This document shows positions 27,501-35,849 of a DNA stretch of 50,301 bases, one piece after another. Both the position numbers and the translations under genes were made by a program. Under the pieces are notes generated by a model. That model searched no databases and was not told the DNA's origin. It worked only from the letters and a program-made list of their open reading frames with translations. Positions within the stretch are counted from its first letter, which is position 1. Each line of letters starts with the position of its first letter. Location of the stretch: NCBI GenBank assembly GCA_937864815.1, contig CALMJY010000087.1:1-50301 (forward strand), in the 5' to 3' direction. Source of the stretch: an uncultured Bacteroidota bacterium (lineage in GTDB: Bacteria > Bacteroidota > Bacteroidia > Bacteroidales > VadinHA17).

Positions 27501-30368
27501 TCTGGAAGTACAGCAACATGGGGAGGACCAGTTCTCAGTGATATCACTAATTCATCTGCTTCCATTGATGTTTCCCTGGGCACGCCCGGTACTATTTACA
27601 CAATCACATGCCAGTATAACTCCCCTCTGGGCTGTAAAAGCAATTTAATTTCCGGCAATGTTGTAATCAACCAGGCACCTTCATCACTTTCTGTTGCATC
27701 TTCTGATCCTCTTACCTTATGCCTTGGAGATTCTGCCACGCTGCGGGTTGATGAAATACCCGGTTACAACTATCAATGGAAGAGGGACAGTAAAAATATT
27801 GGTATAAACTCCAGCACCTATGAAGCAAAACTGGCAGGAAACTACACTCTTGTGGTATCTGATTCCAGGGGATGTTCTGCTGTTTCCTCCAACTCAGTTA
27901 CCGTAGCGGATGTCAATTCACAGATAACAACAACCTTCCGGGTAAACGGACCGGTTGCATTCTGCCAAGGAGGTTCCGTGACAATGAGTGTAACCAACAA
28001 TCCTGACTATACATATCAGTGGACCAGGGATGGTTCAGATATTGCAAATGCTACAATTAATTCATACACGGCACAAACCGCTGGTGTATATGCTCTGAAG
28101 GTTACAAATATATCAGGTTGCAGAAACAAGACTGAAGATATCAGTGTAACTGTGTCAGCTCTGCCTGAAATTCCTTTGATAAGTGCTTCAGGTAACCTGG
28201 AATTTTGCCAGGGTGATTCTGTTATCCTTAGTATTGCCAGTATACCGGGTTATTCATATCACTGGAAACTGAACGGTGTTGCAATTGGTTCAGACAAGAA
28301 TTCTCTTTCCGCAAAAAACTCAGGAACCTACACACTTACTGTATCAAATGCAGCCGGTTGTTCTGTAGTCTCTTATAATTCAGTTCGGATTACTGTCTAT
28401 CCAATACCTTTCGTACAACAACTCTCTCTCAACGGTCCTTCAACATTCTGCAAGGGAAGCAGCGTAGTACTGAGTGTTATCAGAAATGAATCGAATACTT
28501 ATCAGTGGTTGAAAAACGGTATCAATGTTGATGATTCAACATCGAATTCATTTGCTGCAAAAGAGCCGGGAACCTATTCCCTTATAATAATGAACGAGGG
28601 AGGATGTACTTTCAGAACAGGTGATGCAGTACTGAGTGTTCTGGAAGCACCGGTTGCACCGTCAATAACTTCAGTCGGACCTCTTGATTTATGCATTGGC
28701 GATTCAACTGTTTTGAGTTTTACAAATCCATATGGTTATTCCTGCCGGTGGTTCCGTAACGGAAATGTATTCGCCAATAGTGTTACATCCGTAACAGCTA
28801 AAAGTGCAGGTAAATATTCACTTGTTGTGACAAATACGACAGGATGTTCGTCCAATGCCGCCAATACAATTGATCTGAAAGATGTCAACAGCCAGGTTAC
28901 CACAACCTTCAGGGTAAACGGCCCAACAGAATTCTGCAGAGGAAACAGCGTTGGATTAAGTGTCTCGAATAATCCTGATTATTTTTATCAGTGGATAAAA
29001 GATAACGCAAATATTCCGGGCGCAACCACAAATTCTTATACAGCCGCAGATTCGGGGACTTACTTCCTTCATGTGATGAATTCATCAGGCTGCAAGAATA
29101 AAACAGAGGATATAAGGGTAATTGTTTTTCCTAATCCCGGTAAGCCTCTTATCAAGACGGACGGTTTGCTTGAAACCTGTGAAGGAGATTCAGTGATCCT
29201 TAGTGTTGACTACATACAGGGCCATTCATATCAGTGGAAATTGAACGGCGGGGTGGTTGGAGCTAATTCGAACCGTCACATTTCAAGGAACAGCGGGACC
29301 TATACTATCTTAATTTCAAATATTTACGGATGCTCAGCACAATCTGTAAATGCCATTGAAGCTCTATTCCACCCTCTTCCGCTGGTAGGTACAATCAGCC
29401 AGATCGGGAATGATAAAAAATTCTGCAAAGGCGAAAGCATTTCCCTGAGTGTTCCTCTCAATACAAGCTATAAATATGCATGGAAGAACAATGCATCCAT
29501 GATTTCAGATGCCTCTTCGAATCAATATACTGCACGAGAATCGGGCAAATATACCGTTGAAGTCACTTCAGAAAAGGGTTGTTCAAAAGTACCTGAAGCT
29601 GTAAATATAGATGTAGTCGAAATGCCTGCGGTTCCTACAATTGATCCCGGAATATATTTTCCGAAAATGTGTCTCAATGAGAATTACCTTAAACTATCGG
29701 TTAAAGATACTGTCCCCAATTATACTTACAGGTGGTACAGAAACGGAACTCCTTTTAGTACAGCAAAATCCCTAGCTATACAGGATGAAGGCACTTATTA
29801 CCTTGAAGCCAGCTATGATATTTGCACCAGTAAACATGATTCTCTTATTGTTGAGTTTAATGAAAATACCCTCCCAAAACCAGACATTACCGCCCATGGT
29901 CCTACTATATGGTACCTGAATACAACTTCGGATGCCGATTATTTTAAATGGTCATATAACGGGGACATCATCCCCGGGGCAGAGAACAGATATTATATCG
30001 CACATCAGAATTACGGGATCTACAGAGTGGGCGTTTCAAATGACAGGGATTGTTACTCATTCAGCGACACTATTAAAATCCCTTTGGGAACAACAGGAAT
30101 CGAAGAATCCTATCCTTTTGAAAATATAAAAATATATCCTAATCCGGCAAGAAATATTATTACTGTTGAAATGGACAATTCTGTTTATGGCAGGCTCAGA
30201 GTCGAGGTCCTCAGCCAGAACGGAAGTAAAATTCTGATCCATGAATTTGAAAAAAGTGCCCCTTTCTTCTCCGGGAAAATTGATTTGTCAGGCCGGCCAA
30301 CCGGAATATACTTTATAAAAATTTCAGCTGAAAACTATTTAACAACCAGAATACTTATCCTGGAATAG
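24564..30368 (+). CDS. Large secreted Ig-like/PKD repeat protein with T9SS C-terminal sorting domain
   Basis: Many ~80-aa repeats (FC.G.SV.LSV......YQW...G...........G.Y.L.V.N..GC) and C-term IKIYPNPARNIITVEM...GIYFIKISAENYLTTRILILE. Confidence 0.85.
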   Translation: MIQLPHLIKLKLKRKRHRSQMARILRLYYRHFTGYNILKFFIIGSLFFLQASFSFAQPVWTASPTVTAPHSTKIDVSYTLNETSTLYYFGLNYNYAGTFTSAQVKAFAMAGPSGQRVCAGSVNYSTPGVSSTLTFTNFPANTQVTLFMVAESFPGALLQVTSIKLSASTLPCVTPDYLSGFSQSVVCVNKGASATYLINLQTLDPDLNGILSGTTWVLDWGDGTAPANYISTADNDLPPVGLRTHTYSSVTNCNYIFSCMVTSPCGLTKQNQFVAVVHGRDLAADGDGHLALVDNATGSNIITVCAGTQTDVTIRDNSVWNCQNPTVPNGFTAIPNNDPRNIEWLYGRDPSGAIMNTITGTVTISALGNAPVTSTRITPAPYGPSSVSNIITIPATCQTGEYFRVYLKNWNKCNWLDPEAIATYIDITVVNAPPAPVVPDKTICLNGNNTLSVTSTPVGTIEWYSDASLTTMVSTGPTYTPSVSLPGAYDYWVTDFNSACRSASTKVTLTIRPGPAIIGPSQPVRVTASNINYTANAGYTNYIWNLSSGGVIISGGATSDNFINVNWNTEGTKTINLGYTDPGYGCTGSVSANEFIYPLPSANNVQISGTLYVGSILTGSYNYTDGAGGPEGASIYRWLRNGTVVVGTGITYLISTGDQNSTLTFEVTPVSTTGIPNTGLPVMSSPTSPVENLSEIPVASEVCIEGIREAGNWIRGKYKYIHSLPEGNSVYKWYRDGSPISGATIQYYQLTNEDITGKHDITFEVTPVSSNSIPNTGNSIISIPLARITLSQDNYSVAINSVPLTANTLQGVFSGAFVMNGIFYPKQAGVGGPYQILFYTSIVNTIVTCFQEASENLMVIPNESLFSGIDSVYCKDGPEDIISVTGIPPSSVSLGFSLTDPDAIVSQTEWTATLSPSQLNAGIKKDILTFRYQFGGYEYIISHSLKVDSAGSNIQFVNLNPEYCSNSPKQNISVSGVYPSGSTATWGGPVLSDITNSSASIDVSLGTPGTIYTITCQYNSPLGCKSNLISGNVVINQAPSSLSVASSDPLTLCLGDSATLRVDEIPGYNYQWKRDSKNIGINSSTYEAKLAGNYTLVVSDSRGCSAVSSNSVTVADVNSQITTTFRVNGPVAFCQGGSVTMSVTNNPDYTYQWTRDGSDIANATINSYTAQTAGVYALKVTNISGCRNKTEDISVTVSALPEIPLISASGNLEFCQGDSVILSIASIPGYSYHWKLNGVAIGSDKNSLSAKNSGTYTLTVSNAAGCSVVSYNSVRITVYPIPFVQQLSLNGPSTFCKGSSVVLSVIRNESNTYQWLKNGINVDDSTSNSFAAKEPGTYSLIIMNEGGCTFRTGDAVLSVLEAPVAPSITSVGPLDLCIGDSTVLSFTNPYGYSCRWFRNGNVFANSVTSVTAKSAGKYSLVVTNTTGCSSNAANTIDLKDVNSQVTTTFRVNGPTEFCRGNSVGLSVSNNPDYFYQWIKDNANIPGATTNSYTAADSGTYFLHVMNSSGCKNKTEDIRVIVFPNPGKPLIKTDGLLETCEGDSVILSVDYIQGHSYQWKLNGGVVGANSNRHISRNSGTYTILISNIYGCSAQSVNAIEALFHPLPLVGTISQIGNDKKFCKGESISLSVPLNTSYKYAWKNNASMISDASSNQYTARESGKYTVEVTSEKGCSKVPEAVNIDVVEMPAVPTIDPGIYFPKMCLNENYLKLSVKDTVPNYTYRWYRNGTPFSTAKSLAIQDEGTYYLEASYDICTSKHDSLIVEFNENTLPKPDITAHGPTIWYLNTTSDADYFKWSYNGDIIPGAENRYYIAHQNYGIYRVGVSNDRDCYSFSDTIKIPLGTTGIEESYPFENIKIYPNPARNIITVEMDNSVYGRLRVEVLSQNGSKILIHEFEKSAPFFSGKIDLSGRPTGIYFIKISAENYLTTRILILE

Positions 30369-30557
30369 TTACGCGCTAAAAAAGGATATCCCTGCCTGCA
30401 TGAGGAGGATGGTTTTGTTAAATGATGTTAATCACCTACTTATAATAAATGCGAAGTCTTAAAAATTTATATTTTTAACTCTTACAAAGAGGGCAAAAAA
30501 ATTAGTGCCTGCTATAGGTCGTTATTGTCAGGATATAGCTTTTAAAATCAGTAAAAT

Positions 30558-31760
30558 ATGACTAATCCGGTGAAAGCTTCAGGACGTATACTCTCTATCG
30601 ATATAATGAGAGGATTAACGCTTGTCCTTATGCTCTTTGTGAATGATCTTTATATGCCCGGAGTGCCTGCCTGGCTGGGTCATATGAAAGCCGATTTTGA
30701 CGGTATGGGACTGGCCGACTGGGTATTCCCGGGATTTCTTTTCATGGTTGGCATGGCTATACCTTTCGCTCTAGGAGGAAGAATTACAAAAGGAGAAGCT
30801 AATATTGATATCGCCAAACATATTTCCATACGTACAATCAGCCTTCTTATAATCGGCGTACTGATGCTGAACTCCGGAAGGGTCAATGCAGAACTAACAG
30901 GCATGAGCAAAAATCTCTGGGCAGTTCTTATGTACACAGGTGTTTTCCTGGTATGGAACAAATATTCCGAAGAATCCTCCAAAATATTTACAACGACAGG
31001 TTTAAAGCTTCTTGGAATGGCTCTTCTTGCTTTCCTTGTCTTCAGGTTCAAATCGGGGCAGGAGGTAAATGAAGGTTCACTTATTACAGGCTGGTGGGGT
31101 ATCCTCGGGTTGATCGGATGGGGTTACCTCGTAGCTGCATTCATTTACCTGGCTTTCAGGGACAACTTACTCTATAGCGGACTTTCTGTTATCTTTTTTC
31201 TGGTCCTGAATATTTTATCGATGCTCAGTCTCCTTGATTTTCTTAATCCTGTAAAATTCCTGCTGGGAACTATTATCGATGGGAACGTTCCTTTTATCGT
31301 ATTGTCAGGTATGTTTACAACCCTTATACTTAAAAAACTGACATCCTCTGATCACAAAAAACTGATTGTAACAATTGTTACATTCGGGATAGTCAGCCTT
31401 ATTGCAGGATTCATCCTCAGGAAATGGTTTATCATCTCAAAGATCCAGGCTACTCCAAGCTGGGGACTCATTTGCAATGGAATCAGCCTCCTCCTTTTTG
31501 CCATCCTTTACTGGATAATGGATGTTAAGAAACAAATAAACTGGGCATTTTTTCTCAAGCCTGCAGGTGAAAATTCACTCACAACCTATATTGCACCTGC
31601 TCTGCTCTATCACCTCATCTGGATTAGCGGACTGCCGGTATTGTTTTACAAGCACTCCCCTATTCCCTTTGTTGTTATTGCAGGATCAATTGTCTGGTCA
31701 CTTGCAATGGTCGGTTTAACTGCATTGCTGGTAAAAGCCGGGATCAGGCTTGGATTGTAA
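30558..31760 (+). CDS. DUF5009/HGSNAT-like membrane acyltransferase (paralog 2)
   Basis: ILSIDIMRGLTLVLMLFVNDLYMPGVPAWLGHMKADFDGMGLADWVFPGF; closely similar to 23191-24375. Confidence 0.75.
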   Translation: MTNPVKASGRILSIDIMRGLTLVLMLFVNDLYMPGVPAWLGHMKADFDGMGLADWVFPGFLFMVGMAIPFALGGRITKGEANIDIAKHISIRTISLLIIGVLMLNSGRVNAELTGMSKNLWAVLMYTGVFLVWNKYSEESSKIFTTTGLKLLGMALLAFLVFRFKSGQEVNEGSLITGWWGILGLIGWGYLVAAFIYLAFRDNLLYSGLSVIFFLVLNILSMLSLLDFLNPVKFLLGTIIDGNVPFIVLSGMFTTLILKKLTSSDHKKLIVTIVTFGIVSLIAGFILRKWFIISKIQATPSWGLICNGISLLLFAILYWIMDVKKQINWAFFLKPAGENSLTTYIAPALLYHLIWISGLPVLFYKHSPIPFVVIAGSIVWSLAMVGLTALLVKAGIRLGL

Positions 31761-31791
31761 AAACATCCCCCTTGCCCCCTTCAAAGGGGGA
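31761..31791. repeat. C/G-rich intergenic element AAACATCCCCCTTGCCCCCTTCAAAGGGGGA
   Basis: Near-identical element at 35779-35810. Confidence 0.7.
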
Positions 31792-31844
31792 ATCAAAATG
31801 TGATACTCCCCTCTTTGCGAAGCAGAGAGGGGAAGGGGGTGAGT

Positions 31845-34160
31845 TCATTTTTGCACACTCATAGAATACGGAAAGGCATCCGGCCTGGTACCTCTAACCG
31901 AATCGGGCTGTGATGCCATCCTGAAAACAAGTTTACCTCCATTCTGAAGATCTAGGTGTGTGATATAATTCTTATCTATTCGCCTGCCGTTCAGCTTAAT
32001 ATTCTTCACATAAATATTCTCCTTGTTGTTTTCAGGAGCTTCAATCACAAGTTTCCTCCACTTACCAAAGTCGAGAGTAACCTTATTAAATAGAGGGGAT
32101 CCGAATACATACTGGTCAGTCCCCGGAGTTACAGGATAAAATCCAAGTGCAGAAAATACATACCAGGCAGAAGTCTGCCCGTTATCCTCATCGCCGCAAT
32201 AACCATCAGGAGTATAGTTGTAAAGCTTTTCCATTACCTGACGTGCCCTGAATTGAGCCTTCCATGGCTCACCTGCGTAATTATACAGGTAGATCATGTG
32301 CTGAATAGGCTGATTACCATGTGCATAATTACCCATATTCATTATCTGCATCTCCCTGATCTCATGAATAACCAATCCGTAATATGAGAAATCAAATACC
32401 GGAGGAACCTCGAAAACAGAGTCGAGCATTGTTATGAAATTCTCTTTTCCCCCCATCAGGGTTACAAGTCCCTCAATATCCTGAAACACACTCCAGGTAT
32501 AGTGCCAGCTGTTACCTTCAGTAAATGCATCTCCCCATTTGTAAGGACTGAAAGGAGACTGGAAAGTACCATCTGCATTACGGCCCCTCATCAGCTTAGT
32601 ACTGTCGTCATATACATTTTTATAGTTCATTGCCCTTTTTGCAAACAGGTCAATCTCAGCCTGAGGCTTACCCAGAGCCTTTGACAGCTGCCATATGCAG
32701 AAATCTGCATAAGCATACTCAAGTGTTCGTGCAGTATTTTCGTTAATCCCTACATTATAAGGTATATAACCAAGATCATTATAGTAATCTGCTCCCAGTC
32801 TTCCTACCGAGGGTTCCGGGCCATGCCCCTTTGTGTTTTTTATTATTGCTTCATATAGTGTTTCAATATCATAGCCCCGTATCCCCTTCAGGTATGAATC
32901 AGCTATGAGTGAGGCAGAATTGGATCCGATCATACAATTCCTGTGGCCAGGACTTGCCCATTCCGGAAGCCATCCGCTCTCCTTATACGTATTAACAAGA
33001 CCTTCCATGATCTTACTGTTAACCTCAGGATACATAAGTGTAAAGAAAGGGAACAGAGACCTGAAAGTATCCCAGAAACCGTTGTCAGTATACATATAAC
33101 CCGGAAGGACTTCGCCATTATAGGGACTGTAGTGCACTATTTCATTCTTTTCATTTATCTCATGAAACTGACGCGGGAACAATAATATCCTGTACAGACA
33201 TGAATAGAAAGTCCTCAGATGATCGGGATTTCCTCCCTCAACCCTGATCTTCCCCATCTGGATGTTCCATGCCTCTTTGCCTTCACTTTTTAATGTCCCG
33301 AAATCCTTTGTCCCGATTTCACGCTTTAAGTTGAGCAAAGCCTGCTCATGGCTTATAAATGAAGATGATACCCTGACATTTATAGTTTCCCCTCTTTTTG
33401 TTTTAAATCCCAGAATGGCACCTGCATGGTCACTTTCAGCGTCAAGGGTATTGTAACTGATTGAATCTCCGTTCCATGTATGAGTTGAAGAGAAATCCCT
33501 GTCAAATTCAGCAATGAAATAATTATGAAAGTTGGCCGGCACTCCCCCGCTGTTGTTACGGCAATAGCCAATTACCCTTCTCTCAGAAGGAATTATTTTT
33601 ACCATCGATCCCCTGAAGAAGCCATCGAGCAACACATAAGATGAATCACTTTCAGGAAATGTAAAACGGAACATGGCTGATCTTTCAGTAGGTACAATCT
33701 CCGCAGTTATGTCATAATCAGCAAGGTAAACGCTGTAGTAATAAGGCTTAACAACTTCTGCCTTATGGGAGAACCATGATGCCCGTTCGGTCTCATCAAT
33801 CCTGATCTTTCCTGTTAATGGCATAAATGAGAAAGCTGCATAATCGTTAATCCATGGACTTGGCTGGTGTGTCTGCTTAATTCCCATTATTTTGTAATCG
33901 TCATAGGTGTATGCCCATCCGTCACCCATTTTTCTTGTCTGTGGTGTCCAGAAGTTCATCCCCCATGGCAGTGCAATAGCCGGATATGTATTGCCGCTTG
34001 AAAGCCTGAATTCAGAATCGGTACCCATCAGCGGATTTACAAACTCAACGGGATCAAAAACATGTTCTTTAACATGTTTTTTACAACCGGAAAAGCTGAT
34101 CACAATACCAGATATCAGTATTGTACTTATAAAACTATATGCCTTTAATCGAATATTCAT
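31845..34160 (-). CDS. Glycoside hydrolase family 92 (alpha-1,2-mannosidase-like) lipoprotein
   Basis: VNPLMGTDSEFRLSSGNTYPAIALPWGMNFWTPQT; NGFWDTFRSLFPFFTLMYPE; GNQPIQHMIYLYNYAGEPWKAQ; ATG at 34160 gives MNIRLKAYSFISTILISGIVISFSGCKK signal/lipobox. Confidence 0.9.
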   Translation of the reverse strand: MNIRLKAYSFISTILISGIVISFSGCKKHVKEHVFDPVEFVNPLMGTDSEFRLSSGNTYPAIALPWGMNFWTPQTRKMGDGWAYTYDDYKIMGIKQTHQPSPWINDYAAFSFMPLTGKIRIDETERASWFSHKAEVVKPYYYSVYLADYDITAEIVPTERSAMFRFTFPESDSSYVLLDGFFRGSMVKIIPSERRVIGYCRNNSGGVPANFHNYFIAEFDRDFSSTHTWNGDSISYNTLDAESDHAGAILGFKTKRGETINVRVSSSFISHEQALLNLKREIGTKDFGTLKSEGKEAWNIQMGKIRVEGGNPDHLRTFYSCLYRILLFPRQFHEINEKNEIVHYSPYNGEVLPGYMYTDNGFWDTFRSLFPFFTLMYPEVNSKIMEGLVNTYKESGWLPEWASPGHRNCMIGSNSASLIADSYLKGIRGYDIETLYEAIIKNTKGHGPEPSVGRLGADYYNDLGYIPYNVGINENTARTLEYAYADFCIWQLSKALGKPQAEIDLFAKRAMNYKNVYDDSTKLMRGRNADGTFQSPFSPYKWGDAFTEGNSWHYTWSVFQDIEGLVTLMGGKENFITMLDSVFEVPPVFDFSYYGLVIHEIREMQIMNMGNYAHGNQPIQHMIYLYNYAGEPWKAQFRARQVMEKLYNYTPDGYCGDEDNGQTSAWYVFSALGFYPVTPGTDQYVFGSPLFNKVTLDFGKWRKLVIEAPENNKENIYVKNIKLNGRRIDKNYITHLDLQNGGKLVFRMASQPDSVRGTRPDAFPYSMSVQK

Positions 34161-34251
34161 TTTATTAGAGTTTTCATCATTTATTTTATTAACACGGAGT
34201 CCCACGGAGTTAACACTGAGTTTCACTGTTTCTTATTTAAGCTGGCGCCGT

Positions 34252-34269
34252 CCCGATAGTTTTCGGGAT
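34252..34269. repeat. Second palindrome-family copy TCCCGATAGTTTTCGGGA
   Basis: Same core as 5476-5493; outer arms TGGCGCC (34244-34250) / GGTGCCA (34277-34283). Confidence 0.7.
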
Positions 34270-34343
34270 GCAATCGGTGCCATAAACGTTGCATGGATCA
34301 CAAATCCGCGCAAGCAGCATATATTCTTTCGCTCCTTTTCAAA

Positions 34344-35372
34344 TTATAAAATCTTCAAACTGACTATTCTGTCATACACCTTTTCCGGTGTAAGCCATAC
34401 CATGCAGGCAAAATCACCCCGTCTGCATTTACCTTTTCCAAAAACTGTGCATGGTCTGCATTCAAGTTCCTCAACGGGTATCCTGACTGCAAAATCATCG
34501 GGCTGGTTCCATGCTCCGAAGCCTGTCAGGGGATCAGTCCCTCCCCAGATTGAGATAACCTTGGTCCCCACCAAAGCAGCCATATGCATATTAGATGAAT
34601 CCATAGCGATCAAGAAGCTGAGACGATTCATAAGTGCAAGCTCCTCATCAAGTTTTAACTTGCCGGCAATGCTGTATGAATTACTGACTCTTCCTGCAAG
34701 GGATTCAAGCATTACAACATCCTCCTTCCCTCCGAAAAGCCAGATTTTAACATTCCTGTTTTCAGATATCAAACCCAGAAGCTTTTCCATGTACTCTTCA
34801 GGCCACATCTTAAGCTTATGTTTTGCACATGGAGCCACACCTATATTCATTGTTATCTCAGGGCTGATCAATTCATTTGCTTTCTTCATGGCGCCGGGTG
34901 ATGGTACTATCCAGGGACCAACGGAAGCTTCAAACTTAAATCCTGCCGCGGTAAAAGCATCACTGTATCTCTGTGCAGAATGTTTAAGCTGTCTCTTATT
35001 TCTCCCGCTGATAATATTTCTCTTTTCCCTTCTTCCTTTATCAATGACCGAAACGGGAACTCCACTTAACCTAAAAAGTAATCGTAAAACCTGTGATCGT
35101 AAAACATCATGAAGATCAATAACATAATCGAATTTCCCAAGCTTCTGAATGTCTGCAAACAACCGGAATATCCCGAATAATCCCTTATGCCTGCCCTTCA
35201 GGTCAGGGAAAAACAGCTTTAGTCTTTCATCTTCTGAAAAAAAGGATTTGAACAATGCACGCGTCAAAATAACAATCTCGTTGTCAGGATATTGCTTCCT
35301 CATGCCTGCAATCACCGGAGTGGTGAATGCAACATCACCCATTGCTGAAGTCCTGATAACCAGAATACGCAT
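34344..35372 (-). CDS. Glycosyltransferase family 9 (heptosyltransferase-like)
   Basis: MRILVIRTSAMGDVAFTTPVIAGMRKQYPD..., AMDSSNMHMAALVGTKVISIWGGTDP. Confidence 0.88.
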   Translation of the reverse strand: MRILVIRTSAMGDVAFTTPVIAGMRKQYPDNEIVILTRALFKSFFSEDERLKLFFPDLKGRHKGLFGIFRLFADIQKLGKFDYVIDLHDVLRSQVLRLLFRLSGVPVSVIDKGRREKRNIISGRNKRQLKHSAQRYSDAFTAAGFKFEASVGPWIVPSPGAMKKANELISPEITMNIGVAPCAKHKLKMWPEEYMEKLLGLISENRNVKIWLFGGKEDVVMLESLAGRVSNSYSIAGKLKLDEELALMNRLSFLIAMDSSNMHMAALVGTKVISIWGGTDPLTGFGAWNQPDDFAVRIPVEELECRPCTVFGKGKCRRGDFACMVWLTPEKVYDRIVSLKIL

Positions 35373-35373
35373 C

Positions 35374-35745
35374 TCAGTATTTTTCGTATGATTTCTCCTC
35401 TATAAAACCTGAGGCGGTTTTAAGATTTATTTCTCTTTTGATCTCAGACCTTTTATCATTCTTAAAATAAACTGCCCGTGCAGTCTGTATAAAATCATCA
35501 CCGAAATCCTTGTTTCTTTCAAGATCGCGAATGTGGTCCTCAATATCCCAAAGTTCGCAGTTCACATCATATAGAGCTCTGTAAAGCGGATCAGATGTAC
35601 TTATTATTGAGGCAGATACCTTAACCAGCTCATCGTATTCCTTCTGAAGGTTTACCAGTTTTGTTTTGTCCTTAATTCGTTCAAGCTTAATCTGTAGAAT
35701 TGTCTGCTTGTCGATTATTTCGCCATTTGAGACTTCAATTTTCAT
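35374..35745 (-). CDS. DUF6165 family protein
   Basis: MKIEVSNGEIIDKQTILQIKLERIKD; next to GT9. Confidence 0.7.
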   Translation of the reverse strand: MKIEVSNGEIIDKQTILQIKLERIKDKTKLVNLQKEYDELVKVSASIISTSDPLYRALYDVNCELWDIEDHIRDLERNKDFGDDFIQTARAVYFKNDKRSEIKREINLKTASGFIEEKSYEKY

Positions 35746-35778
35746 ATACTAAATTTTATTTTGTAAAAATAACTATTT

Positions 35779-35810
35779 AAACATCCCCCTGTCCCCCTTC
35801 AAAGGGGGAT
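35779..35810. repeat. C/G-rich intergenic element AAACATCCCCCTGTCCCCCTTCAAAGGGGGAT
   Basis: Near copy of 31761-31791. Confidence 0.7.
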
Positions 35811-35849
35811 TTTTGCCGGTAGCCTGACGCCTGTAGCCTGTCGCCTTCT

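Noticed and set aside
27690-29640. CRISPR-like or DNA-level short repeat array
   Set aside because: The periodicity is protein-coding Ig-domain repeats (~240 bp units, diverged), not short identical repeats with spacers. No CRISPR array was seen in the window.
33907-35112. 401-aa plus-strand ORF
   Set aside because: Antisense to the well-supported GH92 and GT9 genes; low-complexity Ser/Leu-rich translation with no motif, typical shadow ORF.
35818-35848. Short repeat GTAGCCTGACGCC TGTAGCCTGTCGCC
   Set aside because: Only two 14-bp near copies in intergenic sequence next to the C/G-rich element; too little to interpret separately.
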